Positions 47,081 through 59,613 of a stretch of 64,000 nucleotides of DNA are shown in pieces; the stretch's first letter is position 1; each line of letters begins with the position of its first letter. Source of the DNA: Pezizomycotina sp. ARF18 (lineage: Eukaryota; Ascomycota); NCBI GenBank assembly GCA_002224055.1, contig AZLU01000019.1, positions 279,018 through 343,017 of the forward strand, given 5' to 3'. Under the pieces are notes generated by a model, which worked only from the letters and a program-made list of their open reading frames with translations, searched no databases and was not told where the DNA came from. Both the position numbers and the translations under genes were made by a program.

Positions 47081-48044
47081 CTAGGAAGCGTTGCACCACC
47101 CTCCCCCTTCCCCTCCTTTTCCTTCGTTTTCATCTTCAACAACGCCTTCAACCTCCCAAGTCTTTTTATAGAGCTCTACACTCCTCCTCAATCCTTCCTT
47201 GAACACCTCCCCCACGCTGTCTCCGCTTAGAGCGCTCGTTTCCCAGTATACCATATCTAACTCTTCGGCTAGTTTCTTGCCTTCCTCAGTGGATACCAGT
47301 CGAGGGGACGCATCAGTCTTATTAGCTATTAAGAACCTAATTGTCTCCCTAGGAGCGTTCGACGCTGCGGCAGCGGCCGGAGCATTCTGCAATGTGCGAT
47401 GCCACGCGCGGACCGAGTCGATAGAAGAAAAATCAGTAACGTCGTATATCAAAAAATACGTCATGAACCGCGCATGTAAGACGCTAGCAAATTACGGAAT
47501 CGTTCCTGGCCGGCATTATCGATGAAGTGGACGAGGAGCCTCGTGTCGTCGATTTTTACGCCCTTTTTGACCACAAAATCGCTCCCGATGGTGGGTTTGT
47601 GGACGGCGTCGAAGGTGTCGTCGGTGAAGCGGCGGATTAGGGAGGTTTTGCCGACGCGGGTTGTTCCGAGGAGGACTATTCGCAGCTAGCCGGTGGAGAC
47701 CGAGGATAAACGAGATACAGGTCAGTACAACCTCATAACCGGAAATACAATGGAAGAGAAAAAAATGGCTTGAACTGAGAAGTGTTCATCAAAAACAGTC
47801 GCGATTAGACAACACAGGCGCCATCATAAGCGGGACGCGCCTCAGTCGTGAGAAACCGCGGAGTGAGACTGGGAAAACCCCCTCCAAGTCTTACGAAACC
47901 ACGGAAGGACATGGTCACGGGAAACGCCATCAGATAAGATACATAGGTTGTACGCACAAGATAATCGTACTCATCCGTCGACGTGACGCCGTTGGACGTG
48001 ACGCCGTTCTGTTGTGGTTGTGTTTGCTCCTCGGCCGTAGACAT
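47081..48044 (-). CDS. Rab/Ras-like small GTPase with CaaX-type end
   Basis: Molecular switch of the Ras superfamily, Rab-like. Exon 1 (48044-47958) encodes MSTAEEQTQPQQNGVTSNGV ...DEYDYL; a 262-nt intron (47696-47957, donor GTGCGT, acceptor GGCTAG) leads to LRIVLLGTTRVGKTSLIRRF with the G1 loop GTTRVGKT. Then TIGSDFVVKKGVKIDD (G2 Thr), FIDNAGQERFRNLLASYMRG (G3, Asp-Asn-Ala-Gly where Rabs have DTAG), a one-base shift near 47465, TYFLIYDVTDFSSIDSVRAW, G4 IANKTD, G5 ETSAL. The C-terminus is hypervariable and ends GGWCNAS, a CaaX-type box (Cys-Asn-Ala-Ser) rather than the CC/CxC usual for Rabs. Expected on an endomembrane; which one is unknown. Confidence 0.85.
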
Positions 48045-49529
48045 TTTTTTTTTTCGAATTTTCCTAGCTTCGGGTGAGAGTGACGATGGTGGTTGGTGTG
48101 GTTGGTTAAAAGGAAATGAAAAGAAAAAGAATTAAAATTGCCGAACGAAGGGAAAGTTCCCGGCCGGGAAGAGAAACAGTTTCAGAGAAGAATATCAGTA
48201 ATATCTTACTAAACACTGTCTGCATAGAAACACACTCGGAGAAGATAGGTTTGACAGGCGGTGATTATCGTATTCTTGTGTGAGAAAACGTGGAGGATTC
48301 AAAACAAAAACAACAAAGCAACAGATTCAATAATTTTTTTTTCCTTTCTGTCCGACTACCCGTGTCCTTGCAGCTGGTGTGGTTGCTATGCATGAAATGC
48401 TTATAGGGGGCGTTTTGCTTACGGTGCCGCCTTACACGTCATTCGTTAGATGTTTTGGAGGGTACCACGAGCCTCCGTACCCTGGCGAGCCGTCGCAAGG
48501 ATAGGCTGGGCTGTGGTGCACGATAAGAGGAAGGTAGGATAAGCTCCCATTATCTCGTATAGGGAGAATCGGAGAATATGCACCCAGCTATCGGAGATTT
48601 TGAGCAGAAACGAATGATGCAGTGAAAGAAACGTGGGCCATCCAAGGGGAATGGATAAGTTTGAGCGTATTATCCCGGTAAGCGGCGGTGTGAGGGATCA
48701 GCCTCATTCGCGGCTAGCGAACGCTTATCTGCCGGCTAAACACGCTCAGGTATAGTATCATGCCAGACATGCGGGAATTTGAGCTTTTCTTTACCGATTT
48801 CGAGCGAGAGTGGATACTGCCTCTTGTGTTTAAAACCACTTAATCATTGGAAACGTGACACTAACTTTGTCCATACATGTGTAGGTTTGCTAAGGTACAG
48901 ATGAAACATCAGACATCTCGTCCTCTTATATATTACAATGAAGCGTTAGTATTGCCATAGGCGAAGCCCTTTACAAGATACCTAGGTATCCAGTGCTAAT
49001 CTAAGATGTGATTGTTGGAAAATAAAGCATTCATGTCATCGTCGAAGAACTTGGACTCAGTAGTGCATGCCAGATCGCTGTCACGGTATTTGCAATACCA
49101 ACAAAACATAGATGAAAACTTCAATTTAAAGGAAAGGAAAATCTCAAGAGATAGGTAGACATTTAAGCTAATTGGGGAAGATAAAATGAACGAATGTAGG
49201 AAAAGAGAAAATATATATGAATAGCCGGCAAGAAAAAATAATATAACAAATTGAAGTCCCTCCGTTCAGACCAGTTCCACCTTTCTCTCGCCTCCCCTTT
49301 TTCTTTTTCTTTTTTTCCTTGTCTGTTTTTATTCTCGCTACCTTACACTTCGACCACTCTGTTCTCGAGACTAGTATCGAGAAACCGACAAAGATGGACT
49401 AGATATCAATTCGAGCCGTTTAGTTAGCTTACAGATAGATCATAAGGCAAACTTTGAGCAACGAGATAAAACTAAAAACAAGGCACATTTTTTTCTTCTT
49501 TTTTTTTTTCAAATTCATCATACTTACCT
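48045..49529. other. Intergenic
   Basis: 5' region of the GTPase gene at its low end (T-run directly before the ATG on the coding strand). Contains T/A homopolymers (~49300-49320, ~49496-49510). No gene seen. Confidence 0.5.
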
Positions 49530-50006
49530 TTACCATACCGAACATGACATCCTAAAGATTGACAAACCAGAAGAGAACTCCTGCTGCTGCTTAACCTGAT
49601 CCGCGTCGCACATGACCAAAAGATAGTGATGTTGGTCGCTAGGATTGTGGGTAGTTCCCGGGGGATAATCTGGAGATTATGAAGGGAAAAATTAATATAC
49701 GTTCTAAATCAATGTATTCGAAATGTAAAGTCTCCTTGGGAGATAGACGGGCATGATACTAACATTTCACTTTTATAGCCGCATCAGCGGGCATATTGAC
49801 GACGCCTTCCTGAGGGCCTTGAAATTGACATCATTCTCCCCTTGGATCGTGATGCTGGCGGTATCGCACATGCCTTCGACTTTGGAGGCGTTTCCGGGAT
49901 TGGTGAAGGTTTTGACTTGGCCGGCGATAGTGAAGCTGACGGTTTTGACGTCGTACTTCATGGTGTTGACCCAGCTGTTATTGCGGAAGTTGACGGCTCC
50001 AGACAT
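49530..50006 (-). CDS. Small hypothetical protein, two exons
   Basis: Not recognised. It starts MSGAVNFRNNSWVNTMKYDV at 50006 and continues VKTVSFTIAGQVKTFTNPGN, GMCDTASITIQGENDVNFKA; after a one-base shift near 49805 VVNMPADAAIKVK. An intron (donor GTTAGT ~49764, acceptor CTCCAG ~49673) joins to YYPPGTTHNPSDQHHYLLVM, CDADQVKQQQEFSSG and a stop at 49530. About 130 residues, beta-rich, soluble. The last codons may instead be replaced by a further exon, since a GTAAGT-like donor sits right after the stop. No signal peptide. Confidence 0.5.
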
Positions 50007-52140
50007 GGTTATTAGTCGAGGTCTTAGAGAAAGTGCTAAGAAGAATTGTTTAGAATAGAATATAGAGGTCTTGTGAGATGTGGAGTGAAGTATGAGCGAT
50101 GTTCTGATTGATCGTGATGATGATAGAGAGTACTTGGGATTCGAGGGGAGGTTCGTCAGGTTTATATAGACATCGGTCAGCGATCAGTATTTCTTACAAC
50201 TTCTGTTATTTACATGGTCGTCGTTGCGAATACTAGGCATTCATGAACGGCAGAGAATTCATTAGAAACGAATTTGCTCACTTCTCGTCAAGTTCTGTCG
50301 TCGAGGTGAACATCCCCATCGAGAAACTCATTTTGAGGTTCTAAACCACAACCGCTGGTCAGATAGTTGGAGATCGGACGCAGGCGGTGGTACAATTCGC
50401 AACAGAACTGCATTTACATAGGAGCAAAATGCATCAGCGAGGACGCTAAATTCTCACGATAATGGATTATCTTGTTGGGTCTCACCGAAAGTTGAAGGGT
50501 GACGATGGTTGGAGGACGTAGGAAGGACGGACGATGATTCCGTGCAAAAATCCCGATTACCGGAATAGGATATGTACAGCTTTCCTCCTCTCCCGCTATC
50601 AAATACCATAGCCGCAACTAAGGCCTTAATTCAAGGCCCGTCGAAGAGCCATTATGGACGATTGTTCAAAGATATTTTTTTTTTGTTTCAATAGAGCTTA
50701 TGCCGCCCGATACGGACTAACCCGCGCTACTTTCCATCAGCGATTTTCAAATTCTTTATCGTGCAAGTAGCGGATGAACTTATAATTTGATGCGTATTGA
50801 ACCTTCGCATCAGATTATGCAAACTTAGAAATAAGCAGGATCAGCGACGGTACATACGAAATGAATGATGTGTTCGACGACCAATTCCAATTTATCTTTT
50901 CTGAGAGAGTCAAGAGATCAATAACTAGCAAGTTACTTCACCCAAATGACTATCGCAGAGCACAGCGCCGCGATAAGAGTTGAGGATGAGCTATGAAATC
51001 CAAGTACCCAAAATTTGTTGATTAGGCGGTCTAGACCTCGGAATAAATTCCCCGGAGGCGAAGTACCTACCTGTGTTTTTTAGTGGAAATAAACATCCAA
51101 CCCTCATCACGGGGACTTCCGCATCGAGGCTGAGGAGGATCATTTCGCCGCTCTTTAGCATTGAATATTTGGTTTGCCACACGAGCAAGCCTACATTTTC
51201 TAGGAACGTCGCTGTCAGTGGTCAATTCTCATTAGAACCGCCGCTTTCAATGGTTGCATCGCATGTAGAGACCCCACCAAAGACAATGGCTTCCTTGTAG
51301 CAGTACATGAAGCAGAAGCAGTCGAGTTCGAAACATAAAAGCTTTAGAACAAAGAACTAAAGCCTAAAATTAGGACTTGCGTAATTGGCACGATGAGCTT
51401 GCCCTATATCTCCTTCAAGGCAGACCGGCAATTCCGGATGTTTGGAGTGTGCACTTAGTGCTGACTGCGTTTCTACACAGTAAAGATTGTTTTATAGTGA
51501 ACTTTATGATCAAGGAAACTAATTGATATGGTAACCGTTTGATCCATTATATCTCCGCTACTAGGATTTCTTTACGCTTTACTCTACCGTCTTATGCAGA
51601 GTATGGTTAGCCCTATGACGTTCAGTATGAGATATCTAAATGAGTTAGAAATTGTCGACCTTTGTGGGTAAAGCAAAAGAGAACTCCATTGCTCAATTGG
51701 CGTACAGCTCCGAGACCACGAAGCTCGCACAAATTAATATAATAATTTACTTCTTTGAAAATTACATCATCAATTTATATTTTGTTAATAATCCTAGGAA
51801 AATTTGTTTAAATTCATTTTCTCAATTCCGATGATATGATTTTGGTTAATTTAGATATTAGTCTTTTAAACATTTACCAGACATCTTATCTCTGCGCCAG
51901 CATAGATTAACCTTTACGTCTTTGTCAGATTTGATTCCGACTCGCTTCGAGCCTGGGTAAGCAGGATTACCGCGCATGCCCACAAGTTCCCAGCAATAAC
52001 TACCCGCATAATGAGACTATTTGTGCGAGAGAAATCTCCTTGAAATTTTAGCGGCATCTCTGCCTCATTACAAGGCCGGCTTGGTATGCACGAGACTGTA
52101 ATTGGCGGTTAGCTGTAGCGGCGGCTTACTTGCCCTCTCC
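50007..52140. other. Intergenic, nothing supported
   Basis: Scattered short open frames only. A plus-strand frame at 51073-51300 and a minus-strand frame at 50414-50617 have no motif support. Confidence 0.5.
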
Positions 52141-52817
52141 TCATCGATCCCGTTGCAAGGGTCCTTCCAGCAACTTGTCTCTTCCATTGTCAAGCTCTTC
52201 TTCACCATTGGCACCATTGAAATTTAAAGTAGGTCCGACCAGGGTCCGGATAACACCACTCAGCAAAGCACCGATCGCAGCCCAATAAATCGTGTCCGAT
52301 TTTGTTGTAAATTCGATCCCGAAATCGTGTCTGCTCTGCTTGAAGGTTTTCTTGTCAGAAGGTTTGTCGGTCTTGCTTTTGGAGAACCAATAAGTTTTTT
52401 TTTCTGCAGTTTGCGGAGGGACCGTCGGTACGTCGGTGGCTTGTCCTTCTTACTCCATGGCCAAATGGATTTGATTTCTTCGCAGCTGGATCAACTACGC
52501 TATATGCTGGGAGCTCGTCGGGTGTTCGTGATTATCCGCGATCGATTGCTCGTAGCTCGCTACAGCTGCCACGCCGGCGCGTGATCGTACGCGGGAGGAC
52601 TCTGTTGACGGCTTCGGTCGGTGGAACCCAAGCATTTCGCTGGCATCAGGCGCATAAGGGTCCTGGAGTAAACTGTCGTTGTATGTTGCTCACCGCTGGT
52701 GTGCGGACAGGATTAGATAGGTCGACTTCGAGCTTCGTGGTGGCATGCTTTTAGGGCCGTCGCTCGTAGGATAGGCGATGGCGGCAGCGGTGAGGATGGC
52801 GACAGAGTGATCTTCAT
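52141..52817 (-). CDS. Hypothetical single-pass membrane protein
   Basis: Not recognised. The C-terminal half is convincing: KTYWFSKSKTDKPSDKKTFK, QSRHDFGIEFTTKSDTIYWA, then a hydrophobic segment IYWAAIGALLSGVIRTLVG and a short acidic tail NGANGEEELDNGRDKLLEG ending at the stop 52141-52143. Upstream sense changes frame several times: AYSVVDPAAKKSNPFGHGVR, SYEQSIADNHEHP, YAPDASEMLGFHRPKPSTES. The ATG at 52817 is the first plausible start but its frame stops early, so the N-terminus is uncertain. Layout suggests a tail-anchored-like or single-pass protein with a ~20-residue helix near the C-terminus and a disordered cytosolic part. Confidence 0.45.
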
Positions 52818-54648
52818 GATGAGATGGCAGAGGTGAAGATGCCGGAATGTTACGCCGTCCGATTTTAGAAGGCTCAAGGATCGCAGATAAAAGAAGACTC
52901 GAAGAAAGAGAGAAGGAGAAGAAGGAGAAGAAGGAGAGAAGGAGAAGAAGGAGAAGAAAGGAAGGAAACAGTAGGGAAGGGAAGAAAAGAAGAATAGAAA
53001 GAGTAAAAGCTGAAGAGGATTTCGAACGCTAGTAATAAGAGAAGACTTAAGTCGATGTGAAGAGCAGACTTGGGCAAACGGTGGGAGGGACTTAAGTTGA
53101 TACCTGAGCTTGGTGTTGTCGAACGAAAGTAGATTGTAATAGGTTCGATTAGGGCAGCCCTTTATGGTATCAGCTTGAAGTTGAGGTTATCGCTCGTGGG
53201 GTTAATCCGCACCGCAGTGCCTGTAATTAGTGCCATTTGCTCGATTCATGCGCTCGCGGGTGAAACAAAAGACATTTCTCTAAACGCGAGCGCCTCTGGC
53301 TTCAGAATTCAAGCAACTTGCCTGCGCCGCCAGGCTAAATGCTTCAGGGAAGTTATCTTGACGTGATGGTATTCGTTTTATCCTGCGGGAGTTTCACTGG
53401 TTAAGTTTGCTTCCTGTGCAATGAAGCTTGAAAAGTATCGGTTGGTTAATTACTTACATATGCTTTCTCCACCTCAAAAAGTTACAGATGATTTGGTCAA
53501 TGCCATTACTTGCAAGTGCTTTATACATCGCAAAGAAAAAAAAAAAATTTGTTGCCCCAGCTCTACCTGCCATTAATGACTGACTCCGTGACTGTGGCAC
53601 TTGCATAATATATACCCCCGTACTAGTAGATGTATGGTCGGAGTGCTAGACTAATAGCAACTCCAGTAGCCTTAGGCTCGACCGAGCAAACTGTAACATT
53701 TGCTTCCGCTCGAAAGCTTCTCCAAAGCCACGAACCCAGGCTTTCCGCCTTTCTAAGCTTTCGAATCTGCACCCAAGGTATATCCTCGCAGCTTGACTTG
53801 CGGCTGAGGTTTGTCTCGATTCCACCCTAATTAATCAGAATAGCACTGCTCGTTAAAGAAAGTCGAGTAACCTAGAAACTTCCGTTCGTACTTTTCATCT
53901 ATTCTCCACACCCGCCCTTCCTCCACTGGTAGTACCAAATGCGGCTGGATTTCCCGTGGACCATTATTCCTTGTGGCGCCGTCTTCTAGCCGATGGCGAA
54001 CCCCCACTTTGAGTCGCTGTGCTCGCAGAGCTAGTTAAAAGAGCCAGGGCTGCGTTATCAAGTTAGCGGCGGGTACAGCCTCATATTTAATGCGAAAATA
54101 TTTGATGGTTCGTATAAACTGGGTAAATGACCACTGCGATCCATTGAGGAGCGCACTACCGGTAATTTAATTCCTGTATTCTAATTTCTAACGCTGCCAG
54201 GAGCATTGCTTTAAGTTGTCTCGTATAAACAATATGCGCAGTACAGGCATACGTATAGCATACTCATTTCCTAAAACAATAACGAGAGAGAAAAAAATTA
54301 GAATAGTCTAGAATAGGACAGATAAATAAATAAAAGAAAATAAGAGCAATATAAACTCTAGAAGCTTTCCCCAAGGCTAGGTCAGCATTTAGTTCAAGTT
54401 TACAAGGGTATTGCACTCGGCAGGGCCAGTGAGGTACTCTCAATTCATCTGTGAAGGCGCACATCCAGATGCAGGTCAGTAAAGCTTTTTGGATCGCCGC
54501 CCTCGTCCCGGATTGCCTTCTTTGGCTTTCTGCGCCACAACGAGGCCTTCACCTTGTTATCCTTCTTCACATCGGTTGGCCAACGCCCGGTGCTCCCGTG
54601 GGCGATTCAGCGTTTCCTTTCTGTTCTCTTTATCCGATCTGGTCAATG
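52818..54648. other. Intergenic with purine-rich tract
   Basis: Begins with the GAA/GGA tract (see separate entry). The rest has short open frames without support and an A-run near 53536-53546. Confidence 0.5.
52897..53000. repeat. GAA/GGA purine tract
   Basis: About 100 bp of almost pure A/G on the plus strand (AGAAGGAGAAGAAGGAG-like units), immediately upstream of the minus-strand gene at 52141. Such tracts can form triplex DNA and often sit in promoters. Confidence 0.85.
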
Positions 54649-54957
54649 TCAAAGAATCTTCGAATCCTTTGACCAATCCGGGACAATCCGTTCGTAGTCC
54701 TCGTCCGTCACGACTTCTTTCTCAACGTAGTATTTCGGTACCATCGCCCTCTGCACTTTTATTGTTTCTGAATGACGCAGTAGAGGTTGATTATTGCTCG
54801 GTAATAATAGATCGGTAGATTCGGCTTGCCATGTCTTCTTTTTGCTAATCTGCAAAATGTGTGGAACTTCAAAGACGGTACTATTATCGATTTTCCTCCA
54901 TCGTACGTCTTTTATAGTTTTTTGTGTTGTTCGAAGTCGTTTTAGATACGGGATCAA
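54649..54957 (-). CDS. Small hypothetical protein
   Basis: Open frame of 102 codons: MIPYLKRLRTTQKTIKDVRW, STVFEVPHILQISKKKTWQ, SETIKVQRAMVPKYYVEKEV, VTDEDYERIVPDWSKDSKIL. Charge pattern and the acidic TDEDYERIVPDWSKD end look like a real protein, but there is no splice or family support. Confidence 0.35.
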   Translation of the reverse strand: MIPYLKRLRTTQKTIKDVRWRKIDNSTVFEVPHILQISKKKTWQAESTDLLLPSNNQPLLRHSETIKVQRAMVPKYYVEKEVVTDEDYERIVPDWSKDSKIL

Positions 54958-56539
54958 AGGTCTTTCTGCGGCAACTTTACTGTACTACTAGGCATTGATA
55001 TGACATTTTGATTTTATTCAAGTTTGAAGCAAGACGAAACAATGGACTGAGCTGAGGGCAAAAAGAACATGTTCCAGGTTCGAGAATAGAAGTTTATTGT
55101 TCACAAAGAAACTTTACATCATGCAGGAGAATCCTCACGGGCCGCATATCAGAATAGGATTTGTTGTTTAGCGGTATCGGTTTGTATCACCTCGGCCTGA
55201 GAAAGATTCCAAGTCACTAGTGGCTTAGCCCATTTGAATATCGTGGCTAGATTGCGCTTAAATGTATTATCTTTGTTATCCATTTAACCAAGGATATGCT
55301 TTTTACTTTAAGGTCGAGTTAACGTTCCGATGCGATGCCGTACAAGCTTCGCGGTGTCCAGTGTTTACAGTATCATCACGTGGTCGCCTTGCTTAACGCT
55401 ACACGCGGCGTTCGCTGGAGCGCTATAAAAATACTGATATTTAGTATCTAATGCTCCGGTTATTCTCGAGCCAAAGCAGAGGAGAGGGCGTTCGACTATT
55501 ATCGCCCGGATTGAGAACGATTCTGAGTAGCTACCTAAGTATTTAGTAAATTAATGTGAGTCTAACATTGCTGGATAGAAGCGCTCACATGCACCCAATC
55601 GACTGTTTTTTTTTTCGTATAGATTATTTATATGGCTGGAAAATATACACATGGGCGACATTTTTAGCTCTTGGATCCCAGTCAGCAGTGAACTTCCTCG
55701 CAGTTTAAACCCTCACGCCATTCCATCGAGTAAGTAAGCTTAACACAACTGTCATGATCACGAACGACGGTAAGTCTTACTCTCTACTCGGTTAAATACC
55801 GCGAAACCCAGGCTTTCGCAGCGACGCCGAGACGAACCAAAAAAGTAACTCTTTTGGCTGAAGTTAAAATTTTCAGGGGTCTTTAGCGTGAGTTTGGAGG
55901 TTCGAATATATATATATATTTTTAAATTTTTTTTTTTTTTCGTTTCGCATTGGGGGGGGAATCGTTAGTTTCTTGCAAAATTCTTTGCTGTTTTTCGAGG
56001 TACCGGGCGCCGTTTCGCCTCGGTATTTAACGGAATTTCACTGCCGAAGTCTACCCACGGTAAATGCCCTGGGCTGAATATATTGCCCCCGCGCATGCGC
56101 CTCTCTGATTGCATCAACCAAAGAAGAAACTTAGACTGTTCTAACTTCTTACAATGGTATGTTAATAGGGAGGGGGATAAGCAGTCGGAAACCTTGTTCC
56201 GGTTCAGCGGCCACCTTCCCCAAACCCCGAGTTCCCCTTCAAAGAAAAATAATAACAAGGCATTGACGTGGGCAAAACTCAAATCCCGGAACGGGTCCCT
56301 GATGTGGATCGAAGAGAATACCCGCAGCCTTCTCAGCCTTCTCAGCCTTCTCATCTCCTCAGCCTTCTCAGCGCGGTAGCGTTATTCATCATGCTTATAG
56401 AACACCAATGTCCAGTCCCTCCCCTCCCTTCTCTTCGTTCGTCTTCGGCGTATTCTACGCGGTTACGTCCACGATAACGATCCGGTAGCGTACTTGCTCT
56501 CCTCGTCTTCGCGCAACGACAATATGAAACGACTCCGAT
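54958..56539. other. Intergenic
   Basis: T-runs near 55604 and 55928. A minus-strand frame (55965-56354) is low-complexity at its start because it crosses the CAGCCTTCT repeat. Nothing else supported. Confidence 0.5.
56325..56369. repeat. CAGCCTTCT tandem repeat
   Basis: Three perfect 9-bp units, an interrupted unit and one more copy, about 170 bp upstream of the plus-strand gene at 56540. Confidence 0.85.
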
Positions 56540-57616
56540 ATGGGAAACTTCAGCGAATACGAGACCGAGACGAAATACGATGATCACGACGACCGTGCCT
56601 CGCGAAGTCCATCGATCCGAATACCATCCCCGCAGAAGGAATGCCCTTTGTTCAACGGTCGTATACCTCCGGAGATCCGCACCCTTATCTTCCACTTTGC
56701 CCTGAGCGAGGGCGAGGGCGACGATAAATCCCGCCCGTACGATGAGGACTCGCACTACTGCCGACCTGGCTACCGCTATCAGAAGAAGATTTATACGTCT
56801 CTCCTGCAAACGTGTAAGGCTGTATACATGGAGTGCTGGAATCTCGCGCCCGCGCTTAACGAACACCGTTTCTGCTCGACAGGGACCCCGGGGCACTACA
56901 ACTACCTTTGGAAGGTCAACAAAGACCTCGCCGAATGTATCAAAACCGTCCACTTCTTCGTTCAGATGTACAACCTCGACGACACCTTCCAGTCCATCCT
57001 CCGGTACTCAAACCTCAGAAACGAGCACGTCGAGCGTGTTCTCCACGCTCCGCCGCGGAGATTGGTGGTATTGGGAGCAGGAGCGGCAATGACGGTTCAC
57101 CCTGTCGCCGCCGAAGTCTCCCTCCGAAATGAAATCCGCTTGGAACGTCGAGGACCTCTGCGGTGGAATGAAAACAGCGGCCGAAATCAGGATGGAAAAG
57201 ATGACGGAGGAAGAGAAATCGGCGTACCGCCGACAGCTGATGCACGGCATGGCAGACGACGACGATTGGGACCTGAAGTACCGGATAGGTCTCAGGACGT
57301 TCAACGACAGCAGCTGGGGGAATTCATTCACGCACTTGACCAGGCTGAAGAGGCTGGATATACAGTTTGAGACGGCGGCGTATAATAAAGTCCAGCTGGA
57401 CGATATCGTTAAGCATGCGCTGAAGTGGAGTTTCCATTTACCCAGGGGAAGGTCTTGGGAGATGCGAAGGTTACCGCGACGGAGACTTGGGTCGGTCCGG
57501 AGGCGTTGAGGGCCGACAGCGGATTTCCCACTCAGATGCCGAAGGGTGTCCAGAGGGATGATATGCTAATGCAGACGGTGACCTGGACACCGGTCGATGT
57601 CGCACGTGAGCGATGA
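56540..57616 (+). CDS. Fungal 'PEIR / LLQTC' family protein (2EXR-like)
   Basis: Member of a large ascomycete family of F-box-related proteins of unknown biochemical role. The start ATG 56540 (MGNFSEYETETKYDDHDDRA) is followed by the family hallmark RIPPEIRTLIFHFALSEGEG, then KKIYTSLLQTCKAVYMECWN with the LLxTCxxVYxE motif, RFCSTGTPGHYNYLWKVNKD, and VHFFVQMYNLDDTFQSILR. After frame changes near 57050 and 57090 come LRRGDWWYWEQERQ (matches the family's R.tDWW.WE block) and EMKSAWNVEDLCGGMKTAAE; then TRLKRLDIQFETAAYNKVQL, DDIVKHALKW and, after a shift near 57430, EFPFTQGKVLGDAKV, TETWVGPEALRAD, ending at 57614-57616. About 360 residues, no intron needed. No signal peptide or membrane segment. 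Confidence 0.68.
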
Positions 57617-57889
57617 GCTCCAGAAATGTCTTGTTACGAAACGTTTTCTTTTGGGTCGTTTGTCGTATTTTTTGGCTATGTATTCTGAATATTCTTTGGA
57701 CACCTAGTCTCTTATTCTTACGCATCTATTTATACTACGATATGATATCTCATTCAATGGCCGACAGAAATTTAGGCTTACCAAAATCCTCATGATGTGT
57801 GGTCTACGGAAACTATCTTCTACGTTTAAATCGTGCTCGATCCTAAGAAAAGTATGAGAAAATATCGTTATTAAGTTTTATACTTGAAA

Positions 57890-58400
57890 TGTACGTCATC
57901 CGCCCCTGCGCCCTGAGAGACCTTCGAGGATACGGCGAAACATACGAGCGACAATCAAATTTACATTTATTGTATATCACCCAGACTCCCATTTTCTCGT
58001 TCTGCTTCGTCGTGCACGTCTTCGCGTTATTGTTCACCACGGCCTTGAGCCTTGAGGTCTTTCCAGCTGTAAGCCCCATCCTGGCGCTCTCCCCTTCAGT
58101 CCACCCGACCGGCAAATTCCTTAAATCCTCCTCTCAACACTTTGCGTTCCGGACACCCGTACTTCGCAAGCGTGGGCAATCGAAGTAGCGCCACGTTAAC
58201 GTCGCCCCAATCGATCTCTTCGTCCTTCTCCTCTTGTTCTTTGTTTGACTTTCTTTTCGCTCGTTTGCCACCCCGGCTTAGCGATGATCTAGCCGAATAG
58301 GATGATGAATAGCAGTAGAAGTAGGTACTACATTGGAGAACGGCCTCGGAGACTTCTTTCTTTCTAGGTTTTTTGTTACCGCCCTTTGCCTTTAAACTTT
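57890..58400 (-). CDS. Hypothetical basic protein
   Basis: Not recognised. The minus strand reads KGGNKKPRKKEVSEAVLQ, then (possibly after a 43-nt intron ending CGGCTAG) SSLSRGGKRAKRKSNKEQ, EEKDEEIDWGDVNVALLRLP, TLAKYGCPERKVLRG; after a one-base shift near 58115, DLRNLPVGWTEGESARMGLT and AGKTSRLKAVVNN, where an intron or the end follows. Basic clusters suggest a nuclear or nucleolar protein. No ATG is visible at the upper end, so further exons may lie between 58400 and 58600. The LPVGWTEGESARMG part looks like conserved globular sequence. Confidence 0.38.
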
Positions 58401-59613
58401 AAACTATTAGAATAGGGGGAACTGCGCTAGAAAAAAATCAATCCGGGGAACGAGAGTTTCGTCACGTTTTCGGCTGATTCCCTGCGGGCAGACGCTAAAC
58501 GAGACGGGAGACTCGGTTGTCGGATTCCTCACAACCCCCCCCTTGGCGTTATTTTTTGTTGCTTTCTCTTGATTCTGGAGTAGTTGGTGACATCAGCGCT
58601 CTTCAGGAAATTTTGCTAGTATGTGAATCTTTGATTATGAATGTTCGAACATGCGAGCCAACCTAGACTATACTAGTAAGAAATAACGGTGACTGTACGA
58701 ACGGGCCAAGGCCGCCTCCAATTGATTTTGGATCGGTACCATATTAGATTATATTTATATCTGCTATGCCGGGCCACGAGACCCACCGAGCTAGAAGTCT
58801 TATTATAGTAGTCTACATTCTATCTACATTCTGACCAGGGAAAATATTTCCACCGTGCTCGACAGCTGGCTAGTAATTTCTAATTCAGCTATCCGACTAT
58901 GTAGTAACTGATAGTCCAAGCTCAATCATTGGCAATGCAATATATTTCAGGCATGCGGGGCCTAAGGCCACCCCCGGGCTTATTACCAAGCCGGGCATCA
59001 AAACATTTCGTAACCAATTTTCTTATTATTATCTGGATCTCTAATATACCGGTGGAAGTTCTTGCGGGTATATTATTTAAAATTTTGTCCTACACATAAG
59101 TCGCGGTCCAGCTAACTTCAATTAACCAAAAAAAAAAAAAAAAAAAAAAAAATGCTGATACGTATGGATTATCACGCACCCTTGAAAGTTTCGATGATCT
59201 ATATTCAGGATCGATAGTAGATACCATTGGGAGGGTAGTGCCAAGCACCGCCTGCTTGGACACTTCCTCGGGATGCGCTGTCGGATACGGCTCCCCCAAC
59301 AAAAACGCAGAGACGTCAGAGAATGTCGAACGCAGAGACGGCCAGTGTGGCTTTGCGCTACTCGCATTGATATTCCAAAAATACTAATATAATTTCTTAT
59401 TTTTTCTGCTAGATATAACAATATACCAACGTGGGTTCTGAAATGACAGTAGCAGCATATTACGGGAGCCTCGAGTTTACCAAAAACGAGAGCTACCACC
59501 AAAAACTTGAGCAGCGCAAATCTTCAATTTATAGTCAAGAGAAACATTACTACAAGTTCACCAAATATCCTCTCAAGCAAACACATATAGGAAAATTGTC
59601 TCACGATCTCTCT
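58401..59613. other. Intergenic with A25 run
   Basis: No gene supported. A 25-nt A-run lies at 59128-59152. The minus-strand open frames crossing it are phenylalanine runs from the poly-A. Confidence 0.5.
59128..59152 (+). repeat. Poly(A) run of 25 nt
   Basis: Uninterrupted A25 preceded by AACTTCAATTAACC. It could be the 3' end of a retrotransposed sequence, but no element body or target-site duplication was seen. Confidence 0.9.

Noticed and set aside
59128-59152. Poly(A) run as the tail of a retroelement
   Set aside because: No reverse-transcriptase remnant or target-site duplication could be seen; kept only as a homopolymer.
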